From NCBI GenBank assembly GCA_013138755.1, contig WTCC01000297.1, positions 1-5,249 on the forward strand: a stretch of 5,249 nucleotides of DNA, written 5' to 3'. This document shows positions 1-5,152 of this stretch, piece after piece (the stretch's first letter is position 1; each line of letters opens with the position of its first letter). The translations under genes and the position numbers were made by a program. The notes below the pieces were generated by a model, which searched no databases, had not been told where the DNA came from, and was given only the letters and a program-made list of their open reading frames with translations. Source of the stretch: Gammaproteobacteria bacterium. GTDB taxonomy: Bacteria > Pseudomonadota > Gammaproteobacteria > SZUA-229.

Positions 1-711
1 GGTGCAGGTATTGTTGGCTATAACGTACAAACGGCCGTTGATACCAAACACCACCTGATCATTGCACACGAAGTGACTAATATTGGTACTGATCGTTCAC
101 AGTTAAAGAGTATATCGACACAAGCAAATGACGTCATTGCAAGTGACAACCTGTCGGTTGTTGCCGACCGTGGTTACTATAACGGAGAAGAGATAAAAGC
201 CTGTGAGGATGCCAATATAAATGTTTACTTGCCTAAATGCCAAACCTCCAGCAATCAGGCAAAAGGGCTTTTTGGTAAACGTGATTTTATCTATAAACCA
301 GAGAACGATGAGTACGAATGTCCAGGTGGTAGTCGGGCAATATATCGATTTAGTAGCACTGAAAAAGGCAAAAAAATTAGACGATACTGGTCATCTGCAT
401 GCCCCAGTTGTGCATTAAAATCTCAATGTACAACGGGAGTAAATCGCCGTATCAGTCGTTGGGAACATGAAGCGGGATTAGATGCTGCCGAAATACGAAT
501 TAACCAACAACCAGAAAGAATGGCAGTACGACGTAACACCGTTGAACATCCGTTTGGCACATTAAAGTTGTGGATGGGATACACACATTTCCAAACTAGA
601 ACACTAAAACATGTCAGTACAGAGATGAGTCTGCATGTACTTGCTTACAATATGAAGCGAATGATAAATATAATGGGAATCCCTGCATTACTTCAAGCGA
701 TACAGGCGTAG
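1..711 (+). CDS. IS1182-like DDE transposase, C-terminal part (5' end outside window)
   Basis: The reading frame is open from base 1 to the TAG at 709-711 and gives 236 residues with no internal stop, so a start codon inside the window (such as the GTG at 73) is not the real one. The fragment begins with the core-strand block GYNVQTAVD (first acidic residue D14), continues with VVADRGYYNGEEI (second acidic residue D56) and ends with RRNTVEHPFGTLK (glutamate E182), which together fit a DDE catalytic triad. Between D56 and E182 lies a cysteine cluster (C107, C134, C137, C143), the zinc-ribbon-like insertion usual in IS1182-type transposases. The enzyme would cut and join the ends of its own insertion sequence. 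About half of a usual 450-500 residue protein is present. Nothing visible suggests decay; intactness depends on sequence left of the window. Family assignment is from motif recognition. Confidence 0.88.
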   Translation, partial: GAGIVGYNVQTAVDTKHHLIIAHEVTNIGTDRSQLKSISTQANDVIASDNLSVVADRGYYNGEEIKACEDANINVYLPKCQTSSNQAKGLFGKRDFIYKPENDEYECPGGSRAIYRFSSTEKGKKIRRYWSSACPSCALKSQCTTGVNRRISRWEHEAGLDAAEIRINQQPERMAVRRNTVEHPFGTLKLWMGYTHFQTRTLKHVSTEMSLHVLAYNMKRMINIMGIPALLQAIQA

Positions 712-728
712 CCTGCGTTGCTCACCAT

Positions 729-760
729 ATAGCGCAATGACAAAGCCCGCTATCTTTTTT
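729..760 (+). terminator. Probable rho-independent terminator of the transposase gene
   Basis: ATAGCG (729-734) pairs perfectly with CGCTAT (748-753) around a 13-base loop, and six T residues follow at 755-760. It lies 18 bases after the transposase stop codon, in the right orientation to end that transcript. The stem is short, so efficiency may be modest. Confidence 0.5.
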
Positions 761-974
761 GTAGCCGTTTCTTTTTGGCGGTTATAAAAGAAGATGAAGT
801 AATACCATCAACCAATGCCTCCTTAGATAAGCATGGGTTGCTTTACATGTGGATGTTTATATCAATTGTTGTGTTTTCACACAGTCTGGGCCAACAACAG
901 ACGTTCAAGTTAAGTGACCACAGCAAAGCGGAGGCCATGCCTTTCTTCTAGCTTTGCAAAGAAAATACAAGAAC

Positions 975-1352
975 TCAAAACGAAAAGGTGGTTCGACCCT
1001 GTGAGACATCAACCATTGCAGCCGCCCCCATCCATTCTGCTTGATCTATCATAACGTCATCACTCACGCCATGTACTTTTCCACAAGGCGGGCAGACTCC
1101 TATGCGTCCACCACCTTCAATAAAGGCGGCCAATAATTCTTTAACTGGTGGGAAGCCTTTGGGTATAATCGTGTCTGCTGCACCTGATTTGGCAAGATTA
1201 ACACCCTCTAAAGTCAGCCAGATAACCACATCGTGACCTAATGCCAACGCACTGTTACCTAACACCAACGGTATTGCCACACGATCGGGATCTTGCCAAA
1301 AACTGGTAAGGGTATACATATACTCTACTGGTTGTAACTTCTCATCAGACAT
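975..1352 (-). CDS. DsrE-family protein with CxxC motif
   Basis: This is a 125-residue soluble protein. It has the DsrE/F-like alternating alpha/beta pattern: an N-terminal strand (residues 10-16), a helix after DPDRVAIPLVLGNSAL, a hydrophobic strand HDVVIWLTLEG (40-50), an amphipathic helix near 68-79, then GGRIGVCPPCGKVHGV (81-96) holding C87 and C90. Members of this superfamily (DsrE, TusD, YchN) move sulfur as persulfides on a conserved cysteine or have undefined redox-linked roles. Here a CxxC pair sits in that position, so thiol or sulfur chemistry is reasonable but not shown. The ATG is preceded by AAGGAGAA (1358-1365) with 5-base spacing, which fixes the start. A sigma70-type promoter lies 27 bases upstream, inside a repeat. 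No other sulfur-relay genes are adjacent, which argues against a Dsr or Tus operon role. The family call is firm; the function is open. Confidence 0.85.
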   Translation of the reverse strand: MSDEKLQPVEYMYTLTSFWQDPDRVAIPLVLGNSALALGHDVVIWLTLEGVNLAKSGAADTIIPKGFPPVKELLAAFIEGGGRIGVCPPCGKVHGVSDDVMIDQAEWMGAAAMVDVSQGRTTFSF

Positions 1353-1378
1353 GATTATTCTCCTTATTAGCAGACATC

Positions 1379-1407
1379 AGATTACACACAACTTGTCTCA
1401 TTATCAA
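1379..1407 (-). promoter_or_regulatory. Sigma70-like promoter of the DsrE-family gene
   Basis: Read on the minus strand, -35 TTGATA (1402-1407) and -10 TAATCT (1379-1384) are separated by exactly 17 bases. Transcription would begin near 1372, leaving a leader of about 20 bases that contains the strong AAGGAGAA ribosome site. The same boxes and spacing recur at 2004-2032 ahead of the neighbouring gene, which strengthens the call. Confidence 0.6.
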
Positions 1408-1534
1408 TTTATGCAAATCGTGACAACTCAACTTCCAAAGAAAAATACTATCTGAATGTCGCATTTGGTTGCGACTTCAACTGATCGACGCGAACCTTGA
1501 CTGAATTGTTTACAACAGAATTATCCAACGGTCG
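1380..1534. repeat. Intergenic direct repeat, copy 1
   Basis: This stretch aligns with 2005-2144 in the same orientation. The first 81 bases (1380-1460 against 2005-2084) match at roughly four of five positions, sharing the blocks GATTACACA, TTATCAATTTA, AAATCG, CTCAACTT and CTATCTGAA. The remainder is more diverged (GCGAACCTTGA against GCGACCCTTGA) and ends in a shared AACGGTCG. It fills most of the space between the SpoIIAA-like gene and the DsrE-family gene and carries the latter's promoter at its left edge. Identity was counted by eye. Confidence 0.75.
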
Positions 1535-1587
1535 TTTTACGGCCAAGAGTAAACATTCAACAATTTGGGACAAACTTGCACTGCTTG

Positions 1588-1962
1588 TTAAGTGCTGATC
1601 CATTTCAATGAATTTTCTAAATCTGAAAATATTTTGAAGACCCATGGTGAGCCAAGTTGCTTTGATTCTGATATATAGAGTTTGCAAAAATTGATTGCTT
1701 TTGCTTCCCGTACTACAAGTGCTACTTTAATATTAGATTTGGTTTTAGACGCGACAAGATCAGTTGCTGCCGGTTCTATAGATTTGCTTTGACTTATTGT
1801 TGAAAAATCTGCGTCTAACAAATTAATAATTTGATATTTGTGTGAATCAAATTCTTCATGGCCATGCAGGAGGCCGTTTGCTTCATGGATTTCATCGATA
1901 GTTATCAGCTCTTTATGTGTAAGGAAAAGCCCATTGTTTTTATAGCTTATGTGATATGACAA
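1588..1962 (-). CDS. SpoIIAA/STAS-like small protein, TTG start
   Basis: This 124-residue protein has no signal peptide or membrane segment. The hydrophobic pattern suggests beta-beta-alpha-beta-alpha-beta-alpha-beta-alpha: strands near 3-7, 11-16, 43-48, 77-84 (IKVALVV) and 106-111 (PWVFKIF), helices near 22-33, 61-73, 86-99 and 113-122 (LENSLKWI). This matches the SpoIIAA-like branch of the STAS fold, typically 120-130 residues and annotated as hypothetical in many marine bacteria. The start is TTG (1960-1962): no in-frame ATG or GTG exists before the upstream in-frame stop, and AGGGAAG precedes the TTG at a workable distance. STAS-like proteins usually bind partner proteins or small ligands, but no specific role can be assigned here. 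A promoter lies about 42 bases upstream. Direct repeats bound the gene on both sides. Confidence 0.7.
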   Translation of the reverse strand: MSYHISYKNNGLFLTHKELITIDEIHEANGLLHGHEEFDSHKYQIINLLDADFSTISQSKSIEPAATDLVASKTKSNIKVALVVREAKAINFCKLYISESKQLGSPWVFKIFSDLENSLKWIST

Positions 1963-2003
1963 AATATCTTCCCTGCTTAGATGTACATTATTGCTTCTAC
2001 TGG

Positions 2004-2032
2004 AGATTACACATTCCTTGTCATATTATCAA
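2004..2032 (-). promoter_or_regulatory. Sigma70-like promoter of the SpoIIAA-like gene
   Basis: On the minus strand, -35 TTGATA (2027-2032) and -10 TAATCT (2004-2009) are 17 bases apart, identical in both boxes and in spacing to the promoter of the DsrE-family gene. The two spacers differ but share a GACAAG core and a TGTG next to the -10 box. The predicted start near 1997 gives a leader of about 35 bases before the TTG codon. Confidence 0.6.
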
Positions 2033-2144
2033 TTTAAGCAAATCGAAACGGCTCAACTTATACAAAAAACACTATCTGAACGTCTCTATTGGTCGATTAG
2101 CGACCCTTGAATAAATCGTTAACAGTATAATGATATAACGGTCG
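2005..2144. repeat. Intergenic direct repeat, copy 2
   Basis: This is the partner of 1380-1534. Beyond the shared promoter part it carries a small perfect hairpin, GGTCG (2091-2095) with CGACC (2101-2105) around a 5-base loop. That hairpin segment (2091-2108) matches 3081-3098 at 17 of 18 positions, linking this repeat to the one upstream of the PDZ gene. The copy sits between the 3' end of the PDZ gene and the 5' end of the SpoIIAA-like gene. Confidence 0.75.
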
Positions 2145-2160
2145 CTGAAATGAAGTGACT

Positions 2161-3009
2161 TCAAGGCGCTAAACGTGTAGCACGTAATTTCATCCCCAAC
2201 GGACCTCGTGGTACAGAAAAACTAAACACCTCTCCATTTCTATAAATACTGATAATCACATATTCACCAAGTTGCCCTTGCCCTGTTGCCTCTATTAATT
2301 CTGATGCGTTAAATATCCGCGTATTGTCATAACTCAAAACAATATCTTCACTTATTATGCCAGCTTGTTCTGCTGCAGACCCCAGCATGACACTTAAAAT
2401 ACTTATACGATTATTCTGTCTGCTATTAAACAGGTAATCATCATACTTATCTTCACCAAGCTCATCTCTAAGGTTAATAACTTGACTGTTAATGGCGTCA
2501 AGTTCTTCATAATATTTTGGCGTATTAAAATAACCGCCTCTGCTGGCTATATCCTGTAGCTCCATACGCTTTAGTTCAACGCCATTCCTTCTACGCACGA
2601 TGTCTTCAGCAAAAGTTTGATCAACTCCACCACGTATTAAACTAGCAAGATTATAATTCGGCTTGGTTAAACCAGAAGTTCGACTGCGTTTACTGCGATA
2701 GTTAGAAGAAGATGTGGGTGACATCGTTTGAGCGGTTTTAGCTGCATCCAATAATGCTGAATCAATTTGTTGTAACTGCTGCTTGATGAGAGACAACTCA
2801 AGCTCTAAACTTTCTATTCGAGTTGTATTTTTAACGATACCGTCAGTTTCTACTACAAATGGATTGTTAGTAGTGCTTGGCTTTCTGGCAGGTATAGCTT
2901 CCCTTGTATCAATGTAGGCTTTGACTCTGTCATCCTTGAAAATAAAATAAGAAGAAACAAAACCAGTTAATAATAAAAAGAATGAAATTGATAAAGTAGT
3001 TTTTTTCAT
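2161..3009 (-). CDS. Membrane-anchored coiled-coil protein with C-terminal PDZ domain
   Basis: This 282-residue protein begins MKKT followed by a hydrophobic segment (about 5-24) without a clear signal-peptidase site, so it is probably an N-terminal membrane anchor with the rest in the periplasm. Residues 62-92 form a likely coiled coil (ESLELELSLIKQQLQQIDSA). A low-complexity Ser/Arg linker spans about 97-115, and a charged helical region (130-195) follows. The C-terminal PDZ domain (about 203-270) shows GSAAEQAGI (210-218), EDIVLSYD (221-228) and a distal strand VIISIYRNGE, ending in RGPLGMKL. This resembles the substrate- or partner-binding PDZ of HtrA/DegP-type and type II secretion proteins, but no protease domain or catalytic triad is present. 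I infer a scaffold or sensor role at the cell envelope. No good Shine-Dalgarno sequence precedes the ATG. The gene is divergent from the LpxR-family gene. Confidence 0.78.
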   Translation of the reverse strand: MKKTTLSISFFLLLTGFVSSYFIFKDDRVKAYIDTREAIPARKPSTTNNPFVVETDGIVKNTTRIESLELELSLIKQQLQQIDSALLDAAKTAQTMSPTSSSNYRSKRSRTSGLTKPNYNLASLIRGGVDQTFAEDIVRRRNGVELKRMELQDIASRGGYFNTPKYYEELDAINSQVINLRDELGEDKYDDYLFNSRQNNRISILSVMLGSAAEQAGIISEDIVLSYDNTRIFNASELIEATGQGQLGEYVIISIYRNGEVFSFSVPRGPLGMKLRATRLAP

Positions 3010-3070
3010 TGTTTGATAATTTGCTACAAAATACTGCTCAGATGGAATTATGTCATAGTGATGGCTAACT

Positions 3071-3164
3071 ATCCGCTACGGGTCGGTTAGCGACCCTTTA
3101 GTAGATTGCTTACTCCTGATAGCAGATTGCTTACTCCGGAATATTTCAGTGGTCGCTTAGACCA
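3071..3164. repeat. Dispersed intergenic repeat-family segment with two small hairpins
   Basis: ATCCGCTACGGGTCG (3071-3085) resembles GTCCGCTTTGGGTCG at 4571-4585, and GGTCGGTTAGCGACCCTT (3081-3098) matches 2091-2108 at 17 of 18 positions. Two perfect hairpins lie within it: GGGTCG/CGACCC (3080-3085 with 3091-3096) and TGGTC/GACCA (3150-3154 with 3160-3164), each with a 5-base loop. The role is unknown. Confidence 0.6.
3100..3141. repeat. Tandem duplication of a 21-bp unit
   Basis: Two adjacent 21-base units (3100-3120 and 3121-3141) share AG-AGATTGCTTACTCC and differ at only a few positions. The block is absent from the related segment at 2109-2144, so it looks like a local slippage duplication or insertion within the repeat-family segment. 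Confidence 0.7.
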
Positions 3165-3231
3165 TTAACGGTCATTCAGTTCAGTTTTCAGCCTTTACCT
3201 TTTAAGACATACAGAGTTTGTTGAGCGCTAT

Positions 3232-3263
3232 CACCCTGATAGGGATTCAACCTTATCAGGGTG
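3232..3263. other. Strong 13-bp stem-loop in divergent intergenic region
   Basis: CACCCTGATAGGG (3232-3244) pairs with CCTTATCAGGGTG (3251-3263), including one G-T wobble, leaving a 6-base loop ATTCAA. No T-run follows on either strand, so it is not a standard intrinsic terminator. Its place 94 bases upstream of the LpxR-family start and about 220 bases from the PDZ gene start suggests a protein-binding site or a structured leader element. Confidence 0.6.
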
Positions 3264-3356
3264 GTGCGAAACTCTCATCATTCAGTACATAATAGATTAA
3301 AATAAAATAACTCTACCTGCAGTATCACTTTTGATTAAACACTAATATCATCACAA

Positions 3357-4406
3357 ATGGAAAGAAACAATCCTTACGTCTTTTTTATTTTATGCATTTA
3401 TTTACTAGGAGAAGCTCACCAAAATACAGCCTGTGCTGATTCAGAAAAATATAATAGTGGCTGGCAATTAAACATCGATAATAATATTTTTCAACGGCAT
3501 ATTCAGGATAGGGACTATACAGCCGGCATCGCCTTATCAGTATCCGGAAGTCGAGCGCAATCTGGCTGGCTGAATATAGATCCGGTGCGTGCGTGGATAT
3601 TTGATAATATCGATTTAGGAAATGAGGCAGAAACAGAAATAAAAAAACACAGCGTGCAATATGGCCTCATTTCTTTTACACCCGAAGATATTACAGCGAC
3701 ACAGCCCGTTCTGGATGACAGACCTTTCGCAAGCCTGTTATTCATTAGTAATACCGAGCTAACTGTTCACGTTGCGGAGGACAGGGCGTATCGCTCAAGT
3801 TTATCACTTGGTCTGCTAGGTCTTAAGCTAGCCAGTGAAATACAGAGTGGAATACATCATATTGTGGGTGCAAATGGAACCAATGGTTGGGATAATCAGA
3901 TCTCTGCAGGTGGAGAGCCGACTGCAATGTTGACATTATCTGCACAAGACAAACAGTCCAGCACTGAAAATTATCAGATAAGTACACACCTTGAAGCAAA
4001 CGCAGGTTATTCAACGGATGTTAACGCGGGTTTAAACTGGCGATGGGGAAGACTTAATACACCCTGGTGGAGCTTTAATCCATCACATCATGAGTATATA
4101 ACTTCAGCAGCAACAAGCATTCGTGGCATGGCTGGCAGTAAGCCTGAGTTTTATATCTTTGCTGGTGTAAACATCAAGTATCGATTTTACAGTTCGCTGC
4201 TACAGGGTCAGTTCCGTGATAGCGTGCATACTTTATCACATGACGAGATCGAGCAAACACTGGTTGGTGGCACAGTCGGTGTTACACGAGAATTTGGTGA
4301 TAATCTTCGAGTTAGTTTATTCGTTCGCGGAACAACTCCAGAAATCAAGGGACCTAATTCCCGTGATCTTTGGTGGGCTGGCCTCGTTATAAACCGCGCA
4401 TGGTGA
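3357..4406 (+). CDS. LpxR-family lipid A deacylase-like outer-membrane protein (DUF2219)
   Basis: This 349-residue protein has a hydrophobic signal sequence and a cleavage motif ACA just before D28. It ends in tryptophan, the C-terminal aromatic typical of outer-membrane beta-barrels. LpxR removes the 3'-acyloxyacyl chain of lipid A at the outer surface. Landmarks align with Salmonella LpxR: DNNIF (41-45) with the active-site Asn-Asp region, DRDYTAG (51-57) with DRGDYTAG, TPEDI and DRPFASLL (108-128), then IHHIVGA (166-172) and GWDNQI (177-182), where H167 matches the catalytic histidine. The expected Asp after N42 is Asn (N43), so activity is uncertain. The ATG is the only plausible start because an in-frame TAA lies at 3336-3338; there is no clear ribosome site. 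The gene is monocistronic by context. A weak hairpin and T-run (4416-4451) could end transcription. Membership of the family is firm; enzymatic activity is inference. Confidence 0.87.
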   Translation: MERNNPYVFFILCIYLLGEAHQNTACADSEKYNSGWQLNIDNNIFQRHIQDRDYTAGIALSVSGSRAQSGWLNIDPVRAWIFDNIDLGNEAETEIKKHSVQYGLISFTPEDITATQPVLDDRPFASLLFISNTELTVHVAEDRAYRSSLSLGLLGLKLASEIQSGIHHIVGANGTNGWDNQISAGGEPTAMLTLSAQDKQSSTENYQISTHLEANAGYSTDVNAGLNWRWGRLNTPWWSFNPSHHEYITSAATSIRGMAGSKPEFYIFAGVNIKYRFYSSLLQGQFRDSVHTLSHDEIEQTLVGGTVGVTREFGDNLRVSLFVRGTTPEIKGPNSRDLWWAGLVINRAW

Positions 4407-4483
4407 TGTTTTCCTTAACATGCTTGCAACACACTGTTATCGTACTTTTTTGATTGCACTATTTATAATAACGCACATCAGGA

Positions 4484-4497
4484 AGATCCATGGATCT
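4484..4497. other. 14-bp perfect palindrome (operator-like)
   Basis: AGATCCATGGATCT is its own reverse complement across all 14 bases. It lies in the 290-base gap between the LpxR-family gene and the terminase gene, too far (about 200 bases) from the terminase start to be a core promoter operator. It may be a dimeric regulator site or chance. Confidence 0.4.
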
Positions 4498-4564
4498 CAA
4501 CTTTTCTCAGTTTAGTTAAAACGTAAAGCGTGGCGAACACAAAATAAGATCTGAATCTACTTAG

Positions 4565-4594
4565 CTGAACGTCCGCTTTGGGTCGACAACGGCC
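4565..4594. repeat. Dispersed intergenic repeat-family copy
   Basis: CTGAACGTC at its start is identical to 2076-2084, and GTCCGCTTTGGGTCG (4571-4585) matches ATCCGCTACGGGTCG at 3071-3085 at 12 of 15 positions. It ends in GGCC rather than GACC, so the small hairpin is imperfect. The resemblance supports the same repeat family being present in four intergenic regions of this window. Confidence 0.55.
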
Positions 4595-4621
4595 ATTTGC
4601 ATATAAAGCAATAACTCGTAG

Positions 4622-4640
4622 TGAGAACAAAATGAGAACA
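4622..4640. promoter_or_regulatory. Two direct TGAGAACA sites, 11-bp period, upstream of the terminase gene
   Basis: TGAGAACA occurs at 4622-4629 and again at 4633-4640, separated by AAA, so the two sites lie on the same face of the helix. The AT-rich stretch just downstream (TTGTGA 4642-4647, 17 bases, TTTATA 4665-4670) is a weak candidate promoter for the terminase gene. Together they suggest a regulated phage promoter; this is inference. Confidence 0.35.
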
Positions 4641-4696
4641 TTTGTGATAATCTAATATCATATATTTATAGTAAGTATGGTGTTGAGGTTATCCCT

Positions 4697-5152
4697 ATGA
4701 TTCGCAAAGACATTTCAGAATATCAGGTTCGAGATGAAGCCTACATAGAAGCCTTCTGTGAGAATCCAAAGGACGGTAAGAGCGCAGCATTAGAGAAAGC
4801 TGGTTACGTGGGTGAGTACATAGCGCAGGAAGCCTACCGTATCCATAGCCGCCTCCAAAAGCGGATTGATGAACGTCTTGATGAGATGATTAATGAGGGC
4901 GCTAATCTCGGTTATTCGGTTCTTAAAGGACTTGCTACGGGCGCACAGAGTGAAAGCGTACAGGCCAAGTGTGCGATTGCATTAATGGATTACTCAGGCA
5001 GGAAGCCAGGCGAGAAGCTAACCATCCAGAAAGAACAAACGATTGAAGAAATTGACGCCGAGATAATAGATCTATTAACAGCCGAGATGGAGGCGTTGAA
5101 TCTATCCCCTGAAGAGATGGCGCAACATCTAGTTAAAGGCCTTAGTAAATGA
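4697..5152 (+). CDS. Phage terminase small subunit-like protein
   Basis: This 151-residue, largely helical and charged protein has the layout of small terminases, the DNA-recognition part of the motor that packages phage genomes. Residues 14-60 (EAYIEAFCENPKDGKSAALEKAGY, then EAYRIHSRLQKRIDERL) match the usual N-terminal pattern: a helix, a 'sA..eAGY' turn typical of the helix-turn-helix DNA-binding part, then an arginine/lysine-rich helix. Residues 61-101 (helix, then QAKCAIALMDYSGRKPGEKL) resemble the oligomerisation region and the conserved end of podovirus-type small terminases. The acidic C-terminal tail (117-151) would contact the large subunit. GAGGTT (4685-4690) lies six bases before the ATG, fixing the start. 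The gene overlaps the next by ATGA. No integrase, repressor or other phage gene lies to its left, so it probably marks the left edge of a prophage or remnant. Confidence 0.75.
   Translation: MIRKDISEYQVRDEAYIEAFCENPKDGKSAALEKAGYVGEYIAQEAYRIHSRLQKRIDERLDEMINEGANLGYSVLKGLATGAQSESVQAKCAIALMDYSGRKPGEKLTIQKEQTIEEIDAEIIDLLTAEMEALNLSPEEMAQHLVKGLSK

Larger units (their letters stand above)
1..890 (+). mobile_element. Right-hand part of an IS1182-like insertion sequence; right end uncertain
   Basis: The transposase fragment is followed by about 260 bases without a gene before the stop of the convergent DsrE-family gene. The first part, with a terminator-like hairpin, most likely belongs to the element. 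The stretch around 871-890 (TTTTCACACAGTCTGGG) resembles the terminal sequences I associate with this IS group. The left end is outside the window, so no inverted-repeat pair or target duplication can be checked, and the boundary at 890 is a guess. From 891 to 974 I see no gene, only a 10-bp palindrome CTTTGCAAAG at 952-961. Confidence 0.4.
3010..3356. other. Divergent intergenic region, repeat- and hairpin-rich, no gene
   Basis: These 347 bases separate the 5' ends of the PDZ gene (minus) and the LpxR-family gene (plus). I find no coding frame. The left part holds a repeat-family segment with hairpins and a tandem duplication, and the middle holds a strong 13-bp hairpin. The right part (about 3280-3356) is very AT-rich and presumably contains the LpxR-family promoter, but no convincing -35/-10 pair stands out. 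Neither flanking start codon has a recognisable Shine-Dalgarno sequence. Confidence 0.6.

Noticed and set aside
221..418. Plus-strand 65-residue open frame
   Set aside because: It lies wholly inside the transposase gene in another frame.
932..961. Terminator for the DsrE-family gene
   Set aside because: The palindromes at 932-942 (AGGC/GCCT) and 952-961 are too short or loopless and no T-run follows on the minus strand.
1448..1687. Minus-strand 79-residue open frame overlapping the end of the SpoIIAA-like gene
   Set aside because: It overlaps the better-supported gene by 100 bases in another frame, runs through repeat copy 1 and shows no recognisable domain pattern.
1380..2144. Integron gene-cassette (attC) interpretation of the repeats
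   Set aside because: The repeats lack paired RYYYAAC/GTTRRRY core sites and long imperfect palindromy, and they carry a promoter, unlike usual attC sites.
3071..3164. CRISPR-like array or tRNA in the divergent intergenic region
   Set aside because: The tandem units are adjacent without spacers and number only two, and no cloverleaf can be drawn.
3515..4014. Two minus-strand open frames (3515-3745 and 3823-4014)
   Set aside because: Both are antisense to the conserved LpxR-family coding region and have no family features.
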